Origin: an uncultured Chthonomonas sp. | Lineage (GTDB): Bacteria; Armatimonadota; Chthonomonadetes; Chthonomonadales; Chthonomonadaceae | DNA length: 64,000 nt | NCBI GenBank assembly: GCA_903859705.1 | Contig: CAIONQ010000103.1 | Span: 62,001-126,000 of the forward strand | Direction: 5' to 3' | Shown here: piece after piece, positions 56,201 through 64,000 of the stretch | Layout of the letters: each line of letters starts with the position of its first letter | How positions within the stretch are numbered: the first letter of the stretch is position 1 | Translations under genes and position numbers: made by a program | Notes under the pieces: generated by a model | The model's input: only the letters and a program-made list of their open reading frames with translations | Told to the model about the DNA's origin: nothing | Database searches by the model: none

Positions 56201-57646
56201 TTATTTTAGTTTCTTACGTTTAAGGGCCTTATTAACCAGCTTCTGTTGCTGCTTAATCAGCTTGCGTTCCTGGCGAAGCATTGCAGCATTTCGTTTTCGA
56301 TTAGCCGCTGTAGACCTACTCGCGGAGGTGCCCGGTTTAGCGGTGCCTCCGGACGCACTTGCTGTACGGCGCGAGGCGTTATCCATCTCCGTAAGCTGCA
56401 GTCCAATGATCTTATACCTGGCTCCCCCATCCAGGGAGAACGTACCAGGAACGTCCGTGCCAGCAGGCTGCATCAGCAGTTTTACAGATCGTTGACCATT
56501 GGGCAGCGAACCGGAAGCTACGGATAAGCTCACCGTGTATAACCCTGCGTTTACTGTATATGGGCCAGTGAGAGATGCCGTTCCGGTGCGGGCAAATTGC
56601 CAATCTGCTTTCGCAGTTTGATCCGTGTAAAGCGTTATGGAGAAGTGCTCATCATCGGTAGCCAGATGGCCAGCATAAGTTTCCATAGGCTTCGACGTTC
56701 CCGATGGCGCACCTCCATTAGTTGGTGATGCGATACCTGAAACCGAATTTATGCCGCCGGGAGCTTTTCGTACTCTAGCACTTGAATCGTTTTCTGCACC
56801 CTGATCTATCCACTGTTTCAGCAAAGCAATCTGGGGGGCAGTTAAGGGCGCGCTGCCTTTGGGCATCTGGTCCTTTACACCAGTGAGGTAGTCAAATAGC
56901 GTGCTTCTATCTGCTGAGCCCTTTTCGATGATTGAACCATGTGTACCGCCAGCAAGGAGTCCGCGGTATGTTGCTGTGCTCAGGTTACCCGAACCACTCT
57001 CTTCACTATGGCAATTGTTGCAGCGTTCGCGAAGCAGTGGGGCTATCTGCCTGGTATATGAAACCTGCCGAATAGCAGAAGCAGTGAAGCCGCTATTTGG
57101 AGATGGAGGTGGAGTTGCGGCACCGGATGCAGTTAGGCTCTGAAAAATTGAGGAGAGACCGATGGTCTGTGATGATTGGCCTGCCCGCTCTGGTATCAGA
57201 GAGAAAGTGCGTGTGCCTATGAAGCCAACCCACACATCGATAGTCTTACCGTCTCCTGACTTGAAACGGAATGACGCCCCCTGGCCATGGTCCATCGAAA
57301 TTGAGATAACGCGTTCCGGTGCTCCAACAGCGCCAAGTGCGGCTGCTGTATCCTGTGCGTACCGCTTAGCTGAGCTATCACTCAGGGGGGTTGCCGCAGT
57401 AGCGCCTCGAATACAATCTCTATCGAGAATGTAGACAGATCCGTCCGGGGCAGAAATTCGGGCTGATCCGCCAACTTCCTCAGCACTCCACCTTTGAGGC
57501 AGGCCGAAGCTAAAAGCGCCTGCTTTGGATGAAAACTTTTGAGCGTGTGCAGATACTGCTGGCGCAGTTACCAAAAGCACCGAAGCAGTGGCTCCGGCAA
57601 TGGCTGGCGCAACGCCTCGTAGGCAATGAGAGATGAGAAATCGCAT
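56201..57646 (-). CDS. Exported PSCyt1 cytochrome c-domain protein
   Basis: A 481-residue secreted protein with a signal peptide (cut near SAHAQ). A small beta domain (about 36-165) is followed by a planctomycete-type cytochrome c domain with heme motif CNNCH and candidate axial Met in DQMPKGS. A beta-rich domain (about 310-430) follows, and the C terminus is very Lys/Arg/Gln-rich (about 440-481). ATG 57646 has AGGA just upstream. No DUF1549/1587 partner domains, which usually accompany PSCyt1. The redox partner is unknown. Confidence 0.9.
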   Translation of the reverse strand: MRFLISHCLRGVAPAIAGATASVLLVTAPAVSAHAQKFSSKAGAFSFGLPQRWSAEEVGGSARISAPDGSVYILDRDCIRGATAATPLSDSSAKRYAQDTAAALGAVGAPERVISISMDHGQGASFRFKSGDGKTIDVWVGFIGTRTFSLIPERAGQSSQTIGLSSIFQSLTASGAATPPPSPNSGFTASAIRQVSYTRQIAPLLRERCNNCHSEESGSGNLSTATYRGLLAGGTHGSIIEKGSADRSTLFDYLTGVKDQMPKGSAPLTAPQIALLKQWIDQGAENDSSARVRKAPGGINSVSGIASPTNGGAPSGTSKPMETYAGHLATDDEHFSITLYTDQTAKADWQFARTGTASLTGPYTVNAGLYTVSLSVASGSLPNGQRSVKLLMQPAGTDVPGTFSLDGGARYKIIGLQLTEMDNASRRTASASGGTAKPGTSASRSTAANRKRNAAMLRQERKLIKQQQKLVNKALKRKKLK

Positions 57647-57683
57647 AATTCCTGCCCCGCTGAAGGTTACAGCAATGCAACGA

Positions 57684-57705
57684 GCCAACCATGGCTATGG
57701 TTGGC
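57684..57705 (-). terminator. Hairpin downstream of the Gfo/Idh/MocA gene
   Basis: A perfect 9-bp stem, GCCAACCAT (57684-57692) with ATGGTTGGC (57697-57705), 4-base loop, 58 bases beyond the stop of the minus-strand gene. Following sequence is only moderately T-rich, so termination is possible but not certain. Confidence 0.4.
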
Positions 57706-57762
57706 CGGTTACATGTGTATGAGTACACAGACGATAAACTCATCGCCGTGTTCAGACTATTT

Positions 57763-59094
57763 TCAGGCCGGATGCACCCATGGCTTTCGATAGGGCCGTT
57801 TCAGCAGTTGGTTAGCTTCGGCATCCCCTTTGATCCTGTGAGTGGTGGGGTCCCAAACGAGACTTCTGCCCAGTTTCATTGAGACATTTGCGAGAATACA
57901 GCTTGCGGTAGATATGTGTCCCTGCTCGATGTCTGCAACCGGTCGGGTTTTGTTGGCCCTGGCTTCAAGGAAGTTTGTCATGTGATGCCGAATTGCAGGA
58001 GCGCAGTGGCGTTCCAGGTCTTTCTCTGTTTTGTCTTCTGGGAACTGCTCAAGTTCATAGGTTACATCTTTGCGAACCGCCTGTCCGCCAAAAGGTTTAA
58101 AGTCATAACCCATAACACTTGCTTTAAGAGTGCCTTTGTCTCCGTAAAAGGCCGCCGCCCACGGGTACGCAGGGTCCGGTGCCTCACCCCAACTGCGGTG
58201 TTCCCATACGATTTTAGTTGTTCCAAAGTCAAATACAGCACTCTGTGTGTCAGATATGTTTGCCCGGCTTGTTTTGTCAACAAGAATGCCACCACTAGAG
58301 AATACGGATTTCGGCCAGCCCAAATCCATCATCCATCGCGCCATATCCAGCATATGTACGCACATATCTCCCACTATGCCATTGCCATATTCCATATAGG
58401 CACGCCAGCTTCGCGGGTGAATCCAGGCGTTGTATGGCATCAGTGGTGCCGGGCCAGCCCACATTTCATAGTCCAGATATTCTGGTGGAGTAGCGTTTGG
58501 TGGATTGCCGGATGCTCGCATATGGTAATAGCAGCAGATATCAACATGGGCAATATTTCCGAGCTTGCCACTCTGAATAATGTCTCTCGCTTCAACGAGG
58601 TGAGGGGTGCTGCGCCTTTGAGTTCCTATCTGCACCGTTCTGCCATGTTTGCGGGCTGCAGCCAGCATGGCCTCGCCCTCCGCGATATCTACGCTAATAG
58701 GCTTCTGGCAGTAAACATCGGCACCAGCTTCAATGGCAGCAATTGTTTGGAGAGCATGCCAGTGATCTGGAGTGCCGATCAGCACTACATCCAGGTCTTT
58801 CTCTTTCAACATCTGGCGAAAATCACCATAAGTGCGCGGTTTTTTGTGAGATGCCTGGCGCTGTGCCACCATATCTGCAGCTTCTGCCAGCATGCGCTTA
58901 TCAACATCACACAGCGAAACCACTTCGACAGGTGCAACCTGAATCAGGCGAAACAGATCACATTTCCCATACCAACCACAGCCAATGAGGCCAACCCGAA
59001 GCGGTTTGTCCTGCAAACCAAAGGATTCCGGAAATTTACCCGATGCCGTTAATGGCAGGCCGGCGGCACCGGCAACAAATTCTCGACGATTCAC
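57763..59094 (-). CDS. Exported Gfo/Idh/MocA family oxidoreductase
   Basis: A 443-residue protein with a Tat-like N terminus (NRREFVAGAAGLPL). The Rossmann motif is VGLIGCGWYGKCDL; the usual EKP is QKP in DVYCQKPISVD, and GDMCVHMLDMARWMMDLGWP is the conserved C-terminal helix. Similar exported oxidoreductases are abundant in planctomycete-type genomes, where they may act on sugars or inositols outside the cytoplasm with tightly bound cofactor. The start is GTG 59094 with AGGGGG 7 bases upstream. A 378-codon antisense ORF (57916-59052) is a shadow. Confidence 0.92.
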   Translation of the reverse strand: MNRREFVAGAAGLPLTASGKFPESFGLQDKPLRVGLIGCGWYGKCDLFRLIQVAPVEVVSLCDVDKRMLAEAADMVAQRQASHKKPRTYGDFRQMLKEKDLDVVLIGTPDHWHALQTIAAIEAGADVYCQKPISVDIAEGEAMLAAARKHGRTVQIGTQRRSTPHLVEARDIIQSGKLGNIAHVDICCYYHMRASGNPPNATPPEYLDYEMWAGPAPLMPYNAWIHPRSWRAYMEYGNGIVGDMCVHMLDMARWMMDLGWPKSVFSSGGILVDKTSRANISDTQSAVFDFGTTKIVWEHRSWGEAPDPAYPWAAAFYGDKGTLKASVMGYDFKPFGGQAVRKDVTYELEQFPEDKTEKDLERHCAPAIRHHMTNFLEARANKTRPVADIEQGHISTASCILANVSMKLGRSLVWDPTTHRIKGDAEANQLLKRPYRKPWVHPA

Positions 59095-59267
59095 GGATAG
59101 CCCCCTTTGAAAATCTATAATCTAATCGGTGACGCTACAATATAGCATTCATCGTATCATGCAATGTGCAGTACGACGAAAGCCGGGTAATTCCTCCGGC
59201 TTGCCTGATCTGATAGTATATGCGCGGTGCAACGCAGGATCAATGCTGCACCAGGGGAGGAAATAGT

Positions 59268-59450
59268 ATGCGAAGAGTCACTTCATTCTGGTTTAAGATT
59301 GGCCCTACTGAGGACCCGGATAGTCTTACAGAAGATATGGATAGTGAGATTAACAGCTGGGCCAAGCGGGAGAATGCCGTAATCGTAAGCACCAGCATGT
59401 GTGTGGACCCGGCCAGGCAGCTCTTGCTTGTAATTGTTACCTCGGAATAA
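59268..59450 (+). CDS. Small protein, unknown function
   Basis: A 60-residue protein, starting MRRVTSFWFKIGPTEDPDSL and ending in hydrophobic RQLLLVIVTSE. GGGAGGAAATAGT directly before ATG 59268 is one of the best ribosome sites in the window, so the gene is probably real. No family recognised. Confidence 0.65.
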   Translation: MRRVTSFWFKIGPTEDPDSLTEDMDSEINSWAKRENAVIVSTSMCVDPARQLLLVIVTSE

Positions 59451-59561
59451 CGGGTGCATCCGAATTAAGCAACAGGAATCTTTCCAGTGTGCATGGAATG
59501 TACGCACCACTATGCACAGTTTGCGCTTCATTCTGCCAGAAGCCAGATTTCGGAGAGATAT

Positions 59562-60827
59562 GTGATACGTATGGGACTTGTTGCGACTATGCCAACCCGA
59601 TGGTTACGTGCCTTGCGCGCTACGTTTGCCGTGGGTTTACTAGCATTCAGTTTGAATGCCTCTTTTGCACAGGTTACAGCCCTTACTCCCAAAATACTGG
59701 AGAAAGAGCTTGCTCGCCAACCCACAGGGCAGGATGCCGAAATGTTGGCAGGCAGCGTACGTGCCTTGTTCGGAAAGAGCATCACCACGGGTGCTATGCG
59801 CAAGCAGGATGGCCTCACTCTTGCGTTTGCGATTGAGGCTGCGCGTGTTACTTCGTCAGATAGAATTCGCGTTAGCTTCAGCGATGGTCATCCTGATTTG
59901 CCATTGAACCGAATTGGTGGAAGCGGTATCTATGCCGCGGTAGTAACCATGCCAGATTTTGCCGCAGGCCGATGGAGCATTATGCTTGGCAACGAGATTG
60001 CGGCAGGTGGTGACTACGAACTGTACAAAGTAGACCCGGCGAGCCTCCCCAGAACAGATGTTCCTCACGGTAAGCTTGCTCAGCAATCTAAATTCCGCAG
60101 TTCTGTATTTCCATTTACTGAGCGAGACTGGTGGATATACGTGCCCGCCCAGTACAAGGCGGATCAGCCAGCATGCGTGATGGTGTTTCAGGATGGCGGA
60201 GCCTACATTGGATCGGTACCCACGGTAGTAGATAACCTGATAGCGGCCGGGGAGATGCCTGTAACGGTGTGCATATTCATTCAGCCAGGCAATCTCCTGC
60301 CAGGGGGAACTCCTCAGGGCAATAATCAGCGAAGCTTTGAGTACGATACTGTTTCAGATCAGTATGCTCGTTTCTTGTTAGAAGAGATACTGCCTGAGGT
60401 TGAAAAGACGGTAAAGCTTAAACATGATGCGGCCAGCCGTGCCATTGCTGGGCTTTCCAGTGGTGCATCCTGCGCGTTTACTGTTGCATGGTATAAGCCT
60501 GATCAATTTAGCAAAGTGTTGAGCTGGATAGGCTCCTATACGGATCTTGCTGCTGGTAAAACAGGAATTGAGGGTGCTCACAACTACCCATTCTTAATTC
60601 GAAGAGCCGATAAGAAGCCAATCCGTGTGTTTCTGCAGGATGGAGATCATGATCTTGATAACCCTTATGGTAACTGGCCCCTGGCAAACCAGCAAATGGC
60701 GGCAGCTCTTAAGTTCAAGGGTTACGATTATGAATTTGTTTATGGCCATGGCGGGCACAGCGGAGTAATGGGAACGGCCTACCTTCCGGTATCTCTCAGG
60801 TGGCTATGGCGCGATTACAAGCCCTAA
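59562..60827 (+). CDS. Exported esterase (Fes/IroE-like, D-like family)
   Basis: A 421-residue secreted protein with a signal peptide (cut near ASFAQ). An N-terminal beta domain (about 40-160) is followed by an esterase alpha/beta-hydrolase with nucleophile elbow GLSSGASC, acid region QDGDHDLDN and His in GHGGHSG. Similar to carbohydrate esterases and enterobactin esterases. Start: GTG 59562 with GGAGAG 4 bases upstream; ATG 59571 is possible. It does not have a clear operon partner. Confidence 0.85.
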   Translation: MIRMGLVATMPTRWLRALRATFAVGLLAFSLNASFAQVTALTPKILEKELARQPTGQDAEMLAGSVRALFGKSITTGAMRKQDGLTLAFAIEAARVTSSDRIRVSFSDGHPDLPLNRIGGSGIYAAVVTMPDFAAGRWSIMLGNEIAAGGDYELYKVDPASLPRTDVPHGKLAQQSKFRSSVFPFTERDWWIYVPAQYKADQPACVMVFQDGGAYIGSVPTVVDNLIAAGEMPVTVCIFIQPGNLLPGGTPQGNNQRSFEYDTVSDQYARFLLEEILPEVEKTVKLKHDAASRAIAGLSSGASCAFTVAWYKPDQFSKVLSWIGSYTDLAAGKTGIEGAHNYPFLIRRADKKPIRVFLQDGDHDLDNPYGNWPLANQQMAAALKFKGYDYEFVYGHGGHSGVMGTAYLPVSLRWLWRDYKP

Positions 60828-60910
60828 TCTATATGCCTCGCTTAACGATTCCGCAACGCTAAACCTACCTCTCGGCCACTGAATGCGGCCAATGCAAGCA
60901 GGAGACACCG

Positions 60911-62131
60911 GTGAGAACTGACGACAACATCATAGCGGGCGGCATTACCCGTAGGCAGATCTTGTGTGCACTGGGGGCAGTGGGTGCAGGCGTCGTATCC
61001 ATTGCTTCTAACAATTCCGGGGCAGCACCGATAGTTGCAGAAAACCAGGTTCCTCGCGTTAAGCTTGGCAAAACTGGAATGTCTGTTTCCCGACTGGCGC
61101 TTGGCGGATCCTGGGATATCGATCAAGAGGTTCTCGCACTGGCGTTCTCTCGCGGTATTAACTATATCGACACAGCAGAAGATTACCGCTCCGGCAACAG
61201 CGAGCGTGGATGCGGGCAGTTTCTAAAGAGCATTGGTGCCGTGGGCCACTCGCCAATAAGAAAGAAAGTGTGGCTTGTAACAAAATCCTACTTCCATCAT
61301 GATCTGGACAAGCATCTGCCTGGCAGCCTGGAGCGTTTGGGGCAGGAGTATGTAGATTGTTTGTACATGCATCGTATTCAAGATGCGAAGTTGCCGCTTG
61401 ATCCACGAGTGAAAGAGACGGCCACCGCGCTAAAGGCTGCAGGCAAAATCCGATATTTTGGCTTCTCTGTACATGATCAACCGGTGGTAGAATGCCTGAA
61501 TGCGGCTGCAGACAGTGATTTCATAGATGTAATCATGTTCCGCTACGATTGCCATTACTACCCTCGTGAGGATCTGATGAAGGCTATTGATCGATGCTCA
61601 AAGAAGGGCATTGGTTTGATTGCAATGAAGACGCAGGTGGGTGCTATTACAATGCCAGACCGCATAGACCCATTTAAGGCGAGGGGGCTGAACCAACGGC
61701 AGGCAGCAATTCGGGCGGTTGCAATTGACTCCCGTGTACATAGCATCTGCTCAGAGATGACCACCACTGAGATGATAACTCAGAACAGTGATGCTTTTGC
61801 AGCCAGGGTAACTGTGGCGGAACTGGATGCTATAAGAGAGCATGCCCGCATGGTTAGCCACCTCTGGTGCCGGGGCTGTGATAGCATTTGCAGAACCGCT
61901 GCCGGCGGGCCAGCAAAGAACCTTGCGGTGGCAGATATCCTACGCTTCTTGATGTACCACGAGCACTATGGCAAAGAAGAGCATGCGCGCGAACTATTTG
62001 CTGCACTTCCGCCCTCAGCCAGAGATATGAAACTGGCAGACATCGCCGATTGGCGGGCAGCAGAAAAAGCATGTCCGCACCGTGTGCCAATTGCCCTGCT
62101 TTTGGACCGCGCTAAGGAGCGCCTGGCCTGA
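60911..62131 (+). CDS. Aldo/keto reductase with Tat-like signal
   Basis: A 406-residue NADPH-dependent reductase. The N terminus TRRQILCALGAVGAG is Tat-like. The catalytic set is complete: Asp and Tyr in IDTAEDYRSG, Lys in LVTKSYF and His in LYMHRIQ. The C-terminal third includes WCRGCDSIC, cysteines that recall ferredoxin-fused AKRs although the cluster is incomplete. The start is GTG 60911 with AGGAG 7 bases upstream. The next gene (lactate permease) starts two bases after its stop, so they are cotranscribed. Confidence 0.9.
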   Translation: MRTDDNIIAGGITRRQILCALGAVGAGVVSIASNNSGAAPIVAENQVPRVKLGKTGMSVSRLALGGSWDIDQEVLALAFSRGINYIDTAEDYRSGNSERGCGQFLKSIGAVGHSPIRKKVWLVTKSYFHHDLDKHLPGSLERLGQEYVDCLYMHRIQDAKLPLDPRVKETATALKAAGKIRYFGFSVHDQPVVECLNAAADSDFIDVIMFRYDCHYYPREDLMKAIDRCSKKGIGLIAMKTQVGAITMPDRIDPFKARGLNQRQAAIRAVAIDSRVHSICSEMTTTEMITQNSDAFAARVTVAELDAIREHARMVSHLWCRGCDSICRTAAGGPAKNLAVADILRFLMYHEHYGKEEHARELFAALPPSARDMKLADIADWRAAEKACPHRVPIALLLDRAKERLA

Positions 62132-62133
62132 CG

Positions 62134-63828
62134 ATGCCCTATATTCAGCACTATCTGCCACTGGCATCGACGCCTCTTAGCACTCTGGTCGCTGCCCTCC
62201 CCATTCTCGTTCTATTTGCACTGCTCGTAGTCAAACGCTCTCCGGTTCCGGTAGCAGCGGCGGGCGGCGCATTCGTTGCCTTTGTAATCGCCATAGCGGT
62301 GTATCAGATGCCAGCAAAGATGGCGGGACTGGCATTCCTTAGCGGAATGCTGTTTGCCCTGCTACCCATTAGCTATGTGCTAATTGGCGCAATGCTGCTG
62401 TATAACATCACGGTTGAAACGGGATATTTCGAAAAGATAAAAGCCTCAGTAGCGGGGCTTAGCCCGGATCACCGTTTGCAGGCGGTGCTAATTGCCTTCT
62501 GTTTTGGTGCCTTCCTGGAAGGTGCTGCAGGGGCAGGCACTCCAGTGGCCATTTGTGCTGCAATGATGGTGGGGCTGGGTTTTAAACCGATGCAGGCAGC
62601 AATCCTATGCCTGATTGCTAACACATCGCCGGTAGCGTACGGTGGTTTTGGTACGCCATTGCTAACGTTGCAGGATGTAACGCGGATTGATGCGCGCGTA
62701 CTGAGCCACATGGCTGGCAACCAGCTACCGCTTTTATCATGCATTGTTCCGCTGTGGCTGGTGAAGTGCATGTGTGGTTGGAAAGAGACATTCCATGTTT
62801 TTCCGGCGATTGCTGTTGCCGGAGGCTCGTTTGCAATCTGTCAGTACTTTTTTGCGCACTCAGCTGCGTTTCCGCTTACAGATCTGGCGGGCGGGCTCAT
62901 TGCATTGCTGATCACAGGAGTATTCCTGCGGTACTGGCAGCCGCTCCATTTGTGGAGGTGTGAAACCAGCCACCTCAACCCGGTAACAGACCGCGAGGAA
63001 ATACAGGCGGCCATCCTACTGCACATGGCACCACGCAAGAGTTTAAAGGAAACACTGCAGGCGTGGGCTCCATTTGTGCTACTTTGTATCATTATGGTAA
63101 CTGTAGGAGCGCAGAAGAAACAGCTGGACTCCCTGCATTTTGGACCAATAAAGGGCGTTTACGAAATACATATCGCAGGTATCGATAAGCAGGTACAGCG
63201 CATGCCACCTGTTGTCTCTGCACCAACGCTTGAACCTGTTGTATTCAAACTAAACTGGATTACTACACCAGGTACCTCTGTGTTTGTAGCTTTGTTAATC
63301 GCCATACCGATGCTCAAGGTAACGAAGAAACAACTTCGTACCGTGATAAAGCGAACGGCCGATCAAATGAGGATACCCATACCGACGATAGTGATGATGC
63401 TGGGACTGGGTTCTATAACTCGCCTGGGTGGCCTTGATGCTACGCTCGGGATGGCATTTGCGAACACCGGAGTACTATATCCATTTTTTGCCGCTATACT
63501 CGGTTGGATGGGAGTATTTCTTACAGGAACGGATTCTGGCAGCAATGCGCTGTTTGGCAGCTTGCAACGGATCACAGCATTGCAATTGGGGCTCAGCCCG
63601 GTTCTAATATGTACTGCAAACAGTACGGGTGGCGTTATGGGCAAAATGATTGATGCGCAATCGATTTGTGTTGCTACTGCGGCGACAGATCAAGTAGGTG
63701 CAGAAGCGGATATTTTCAAGTTTGTAATTCGCCACAGTATTCTGCTTGCGGCTATCGTAGGAGTGATTGTGCTGCTGCAAGCTTACGTGCCACCATTCAC
63801 CCACATGGTACCGGTTATCGGGAAGTAG
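62134..63828 (+). CDS. lctP: L-lactate permease (LctP family)
   Basis: A 564-residue transporter with about 12-13 transmembrane helices. The LctP-type motif FGAFLEGAAGAGTPVAI and the C-terminal TGTDSGSNALFGSLQ are highly conserved in the family. It imports L- or D-lactate or glycolate with protons. A hydrophilic loop (about 300-390) is typical. The gene follows the AKR by two bases. No lactate dehydrogenase or lutABC is seen in the window. Confidence 0.94.
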   Translation: MPYIQHYLPLASTPLSTLVAALPILVLFALLVVKRSPVPVAAAGGAFVAFVIAIAVYQMPAKMAGLAFLSGMLFALLPISYVLIGAMLLYNITVETGYFEKIKASVAGLSPDHRLQAVLIAFCFGAFLEGAAGAGTPVAICAAMMVGLGFKPMQAAILCLIANTSPVAYGGFGTPLLTLQDVTRIDARVLSHMAGNQLPLLSCIVPLWLVKCMCGWKETFHVFPAIAVAGGSFAICQYFFAHSAAFPLTDLAGGLIALLITGVFLRYWQPLHLWRCETSHLNPVTDREEIQAAILLHMAPRKSLKETLQAWAPFVLLCIIMVTVGAQKKQLDSLHFGPIKGVYEIHIAGIDKQVQRMPPVVSAPTLEPVVFKLNWITTPGTSVFVALLIAIPMLKVTKKQLRTVIKRTADQMRIPIPTIVMMLGLGSITRLGGLDATLGMAFANTGVLYPFFAAILGWMGVFLTGTDSGSNALFGSLQRITALQLGLSPVLICTANSTGGVMGKMIDAQSICVATAATDQVGAEADIFKFVIRHSILLAAIVGVIVLLQAYVPPFTHMVPVIGK

Positions 63829-63839
63829 CTGGCCTCAAA

Positions 63840-64000
63840 ATGGATGACGATACGCTGGATAGGATTTGTGCCACGGCAGCGCGATTGCATGCCGAGGATG
63901 TTACCTGGGATGAGCTTGAAACGCTGCTTAGCCCGTTTCCGGGTTGGATGGGCTTACTGCACGAAATGAGGTATCCGCGCCTGAGTGTTGACAATCGAAT
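63840..64000 (+). CDS. Truncated ORF at the right edge, unknown
   Basis: An ORF from ATG 63840, open for 53 codons to the window end, beginning MDDDTLDRICATAARLHA. It is 12 bases downstream of the lctP stop, so may be in the same operon, but I do not recognise it from the visible part. The 3' end lies beyond the window. Confidence 0.5.
   Translation, partial: MDDDTLDRICATAARLHAEDVTWDELETLLSPFPGWMGLLHEMRYPRLSVDNR

Noticed and set aside
57916-59052. Plus-strand 378-codon open frame opposite the exported Gfo/Idh/MocA gene
   Set aside because: The minus strand encodes a full, motif-bearing oxidoreductase. The antisense frame is Cys/His-rich with no domain, no ribosome site and composition typical of a shadow frame.
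1-64000. Search for CRISPR, tRNA/rRNA genes, transposases, integrases and prophage
   Set aside because: I saw no regularly spaced direct repeats, no typical RNA gene sequence and no mobile-element gene; absence is by eye, not by a dedicated search.

Overview
This window is a bacterial chromosome segment of about 50% G+C with dense, mostly single-copy metabolic and signalling genes. I saw no rRNA, tRNA, CRISPR array, transposase, integrase or phage gene. Several families point to the Planctomycetota/PVC group or Armatimonadota: a planctomycete-type cytochrome c domain (PSCyt1), Gfo/Idh/MocA oxidoreductases with export signals, a YdjY-like secreted protein, an operon combining MoxR, DUF58 and BatA with squalene-cyclase-like repeat proteins, NAGPA-type glycosidase, CBM9-like proteins and an AAA-like/WD40 giant. 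The sequence alone does not settle the phylum.

Layout. 1-2 kb: truncated DUF92 membrane protein and a Gfo/Idh/MocA dehydrogenase. 2-5.4 kb: minus-strand pair of TPR proteins (one with a zinc ribbon), divergent from a plus-strand membrane protein with Ig-like domains plus a tiny beta-propeller-like ORF (5.8-7.9 kb); the divergent spacer holds two near-consensus sigma70 promoters. 7.9-8.8 kb: lipoprotein alpha/beta hydrolase. 8.9-21 kb: eight-gene minus-strand operon (Gln-rich DUF4175-like giant, squalene-cyclase-like protein, YdjY-like protein, membrane permease-like protein, second squalene-cyclase-like protein, MoxR ATPase, DUF58, BatA-like VWA protein), tightly packed, with several start/stop overlaps. 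21-28 kb: sulfite-oxidase-like molybdoenzyme, hisC, murein amidase, beta-helix glycosidase-like protein, threonine aldolase. 28-30.4 kb: membrane-anchored degenerate Mrr-like protein and a phosphodiester glycosidase.

30.4-38.6 kb: a minus-strand polyphosphate/potassium island. Two TrkA-type RCK proteins are followed by a CHAD domain split into two ORFs, a helix-hairpin-helix protein, a Ppx/GppA domain and its HD domain as separate ORFs, a fused Ppx-HD paralog and a membrane protein. CHAD binds polyphosphate and Ppx degrades polyphosphate or (p)ppGpp, so the cluster is likely a polyphosphate-handling module with unusual domain splitting.

38.8-45 kb: small plus-strand genes (serine hydrolase, rhodanese, Rieske, AI-2E-family exporter), then a minus set (lipoprotein, small conserved protein, CBM9-like), then a copper-chaperone-like HMA protein, a DUF3592 protein and an SDR. 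45-50.3 kb: a two-gene signalling unit in which a class III nucleotide cyclase fused to an AAA-like P-loop domain lies directly behind a STAND-like AAA-transmembrane-coiled-coil-14xWD40 protein with a paralogous P-loop domain. 50.5-56 kb: DUF3592 protein and a secreted alpha-2-macroglobulin with an intact CxEQ thioester and a pseudopilin (GspG)-like segment in its bait-like region. 56-64 kb: PSCyt1 protein, secreted Gfo/Idh/MocA, tiny ORF, esterase, aldo/keto reductase, LctP-type lactate permease, and a truncated gene at the right edge.

The best candidates for undescribed systems are the split-CHAD/split-Ppx island, the cyclase plus STAND-WD40 pair, and the macroglobulin with a pseudopilin-like insert.
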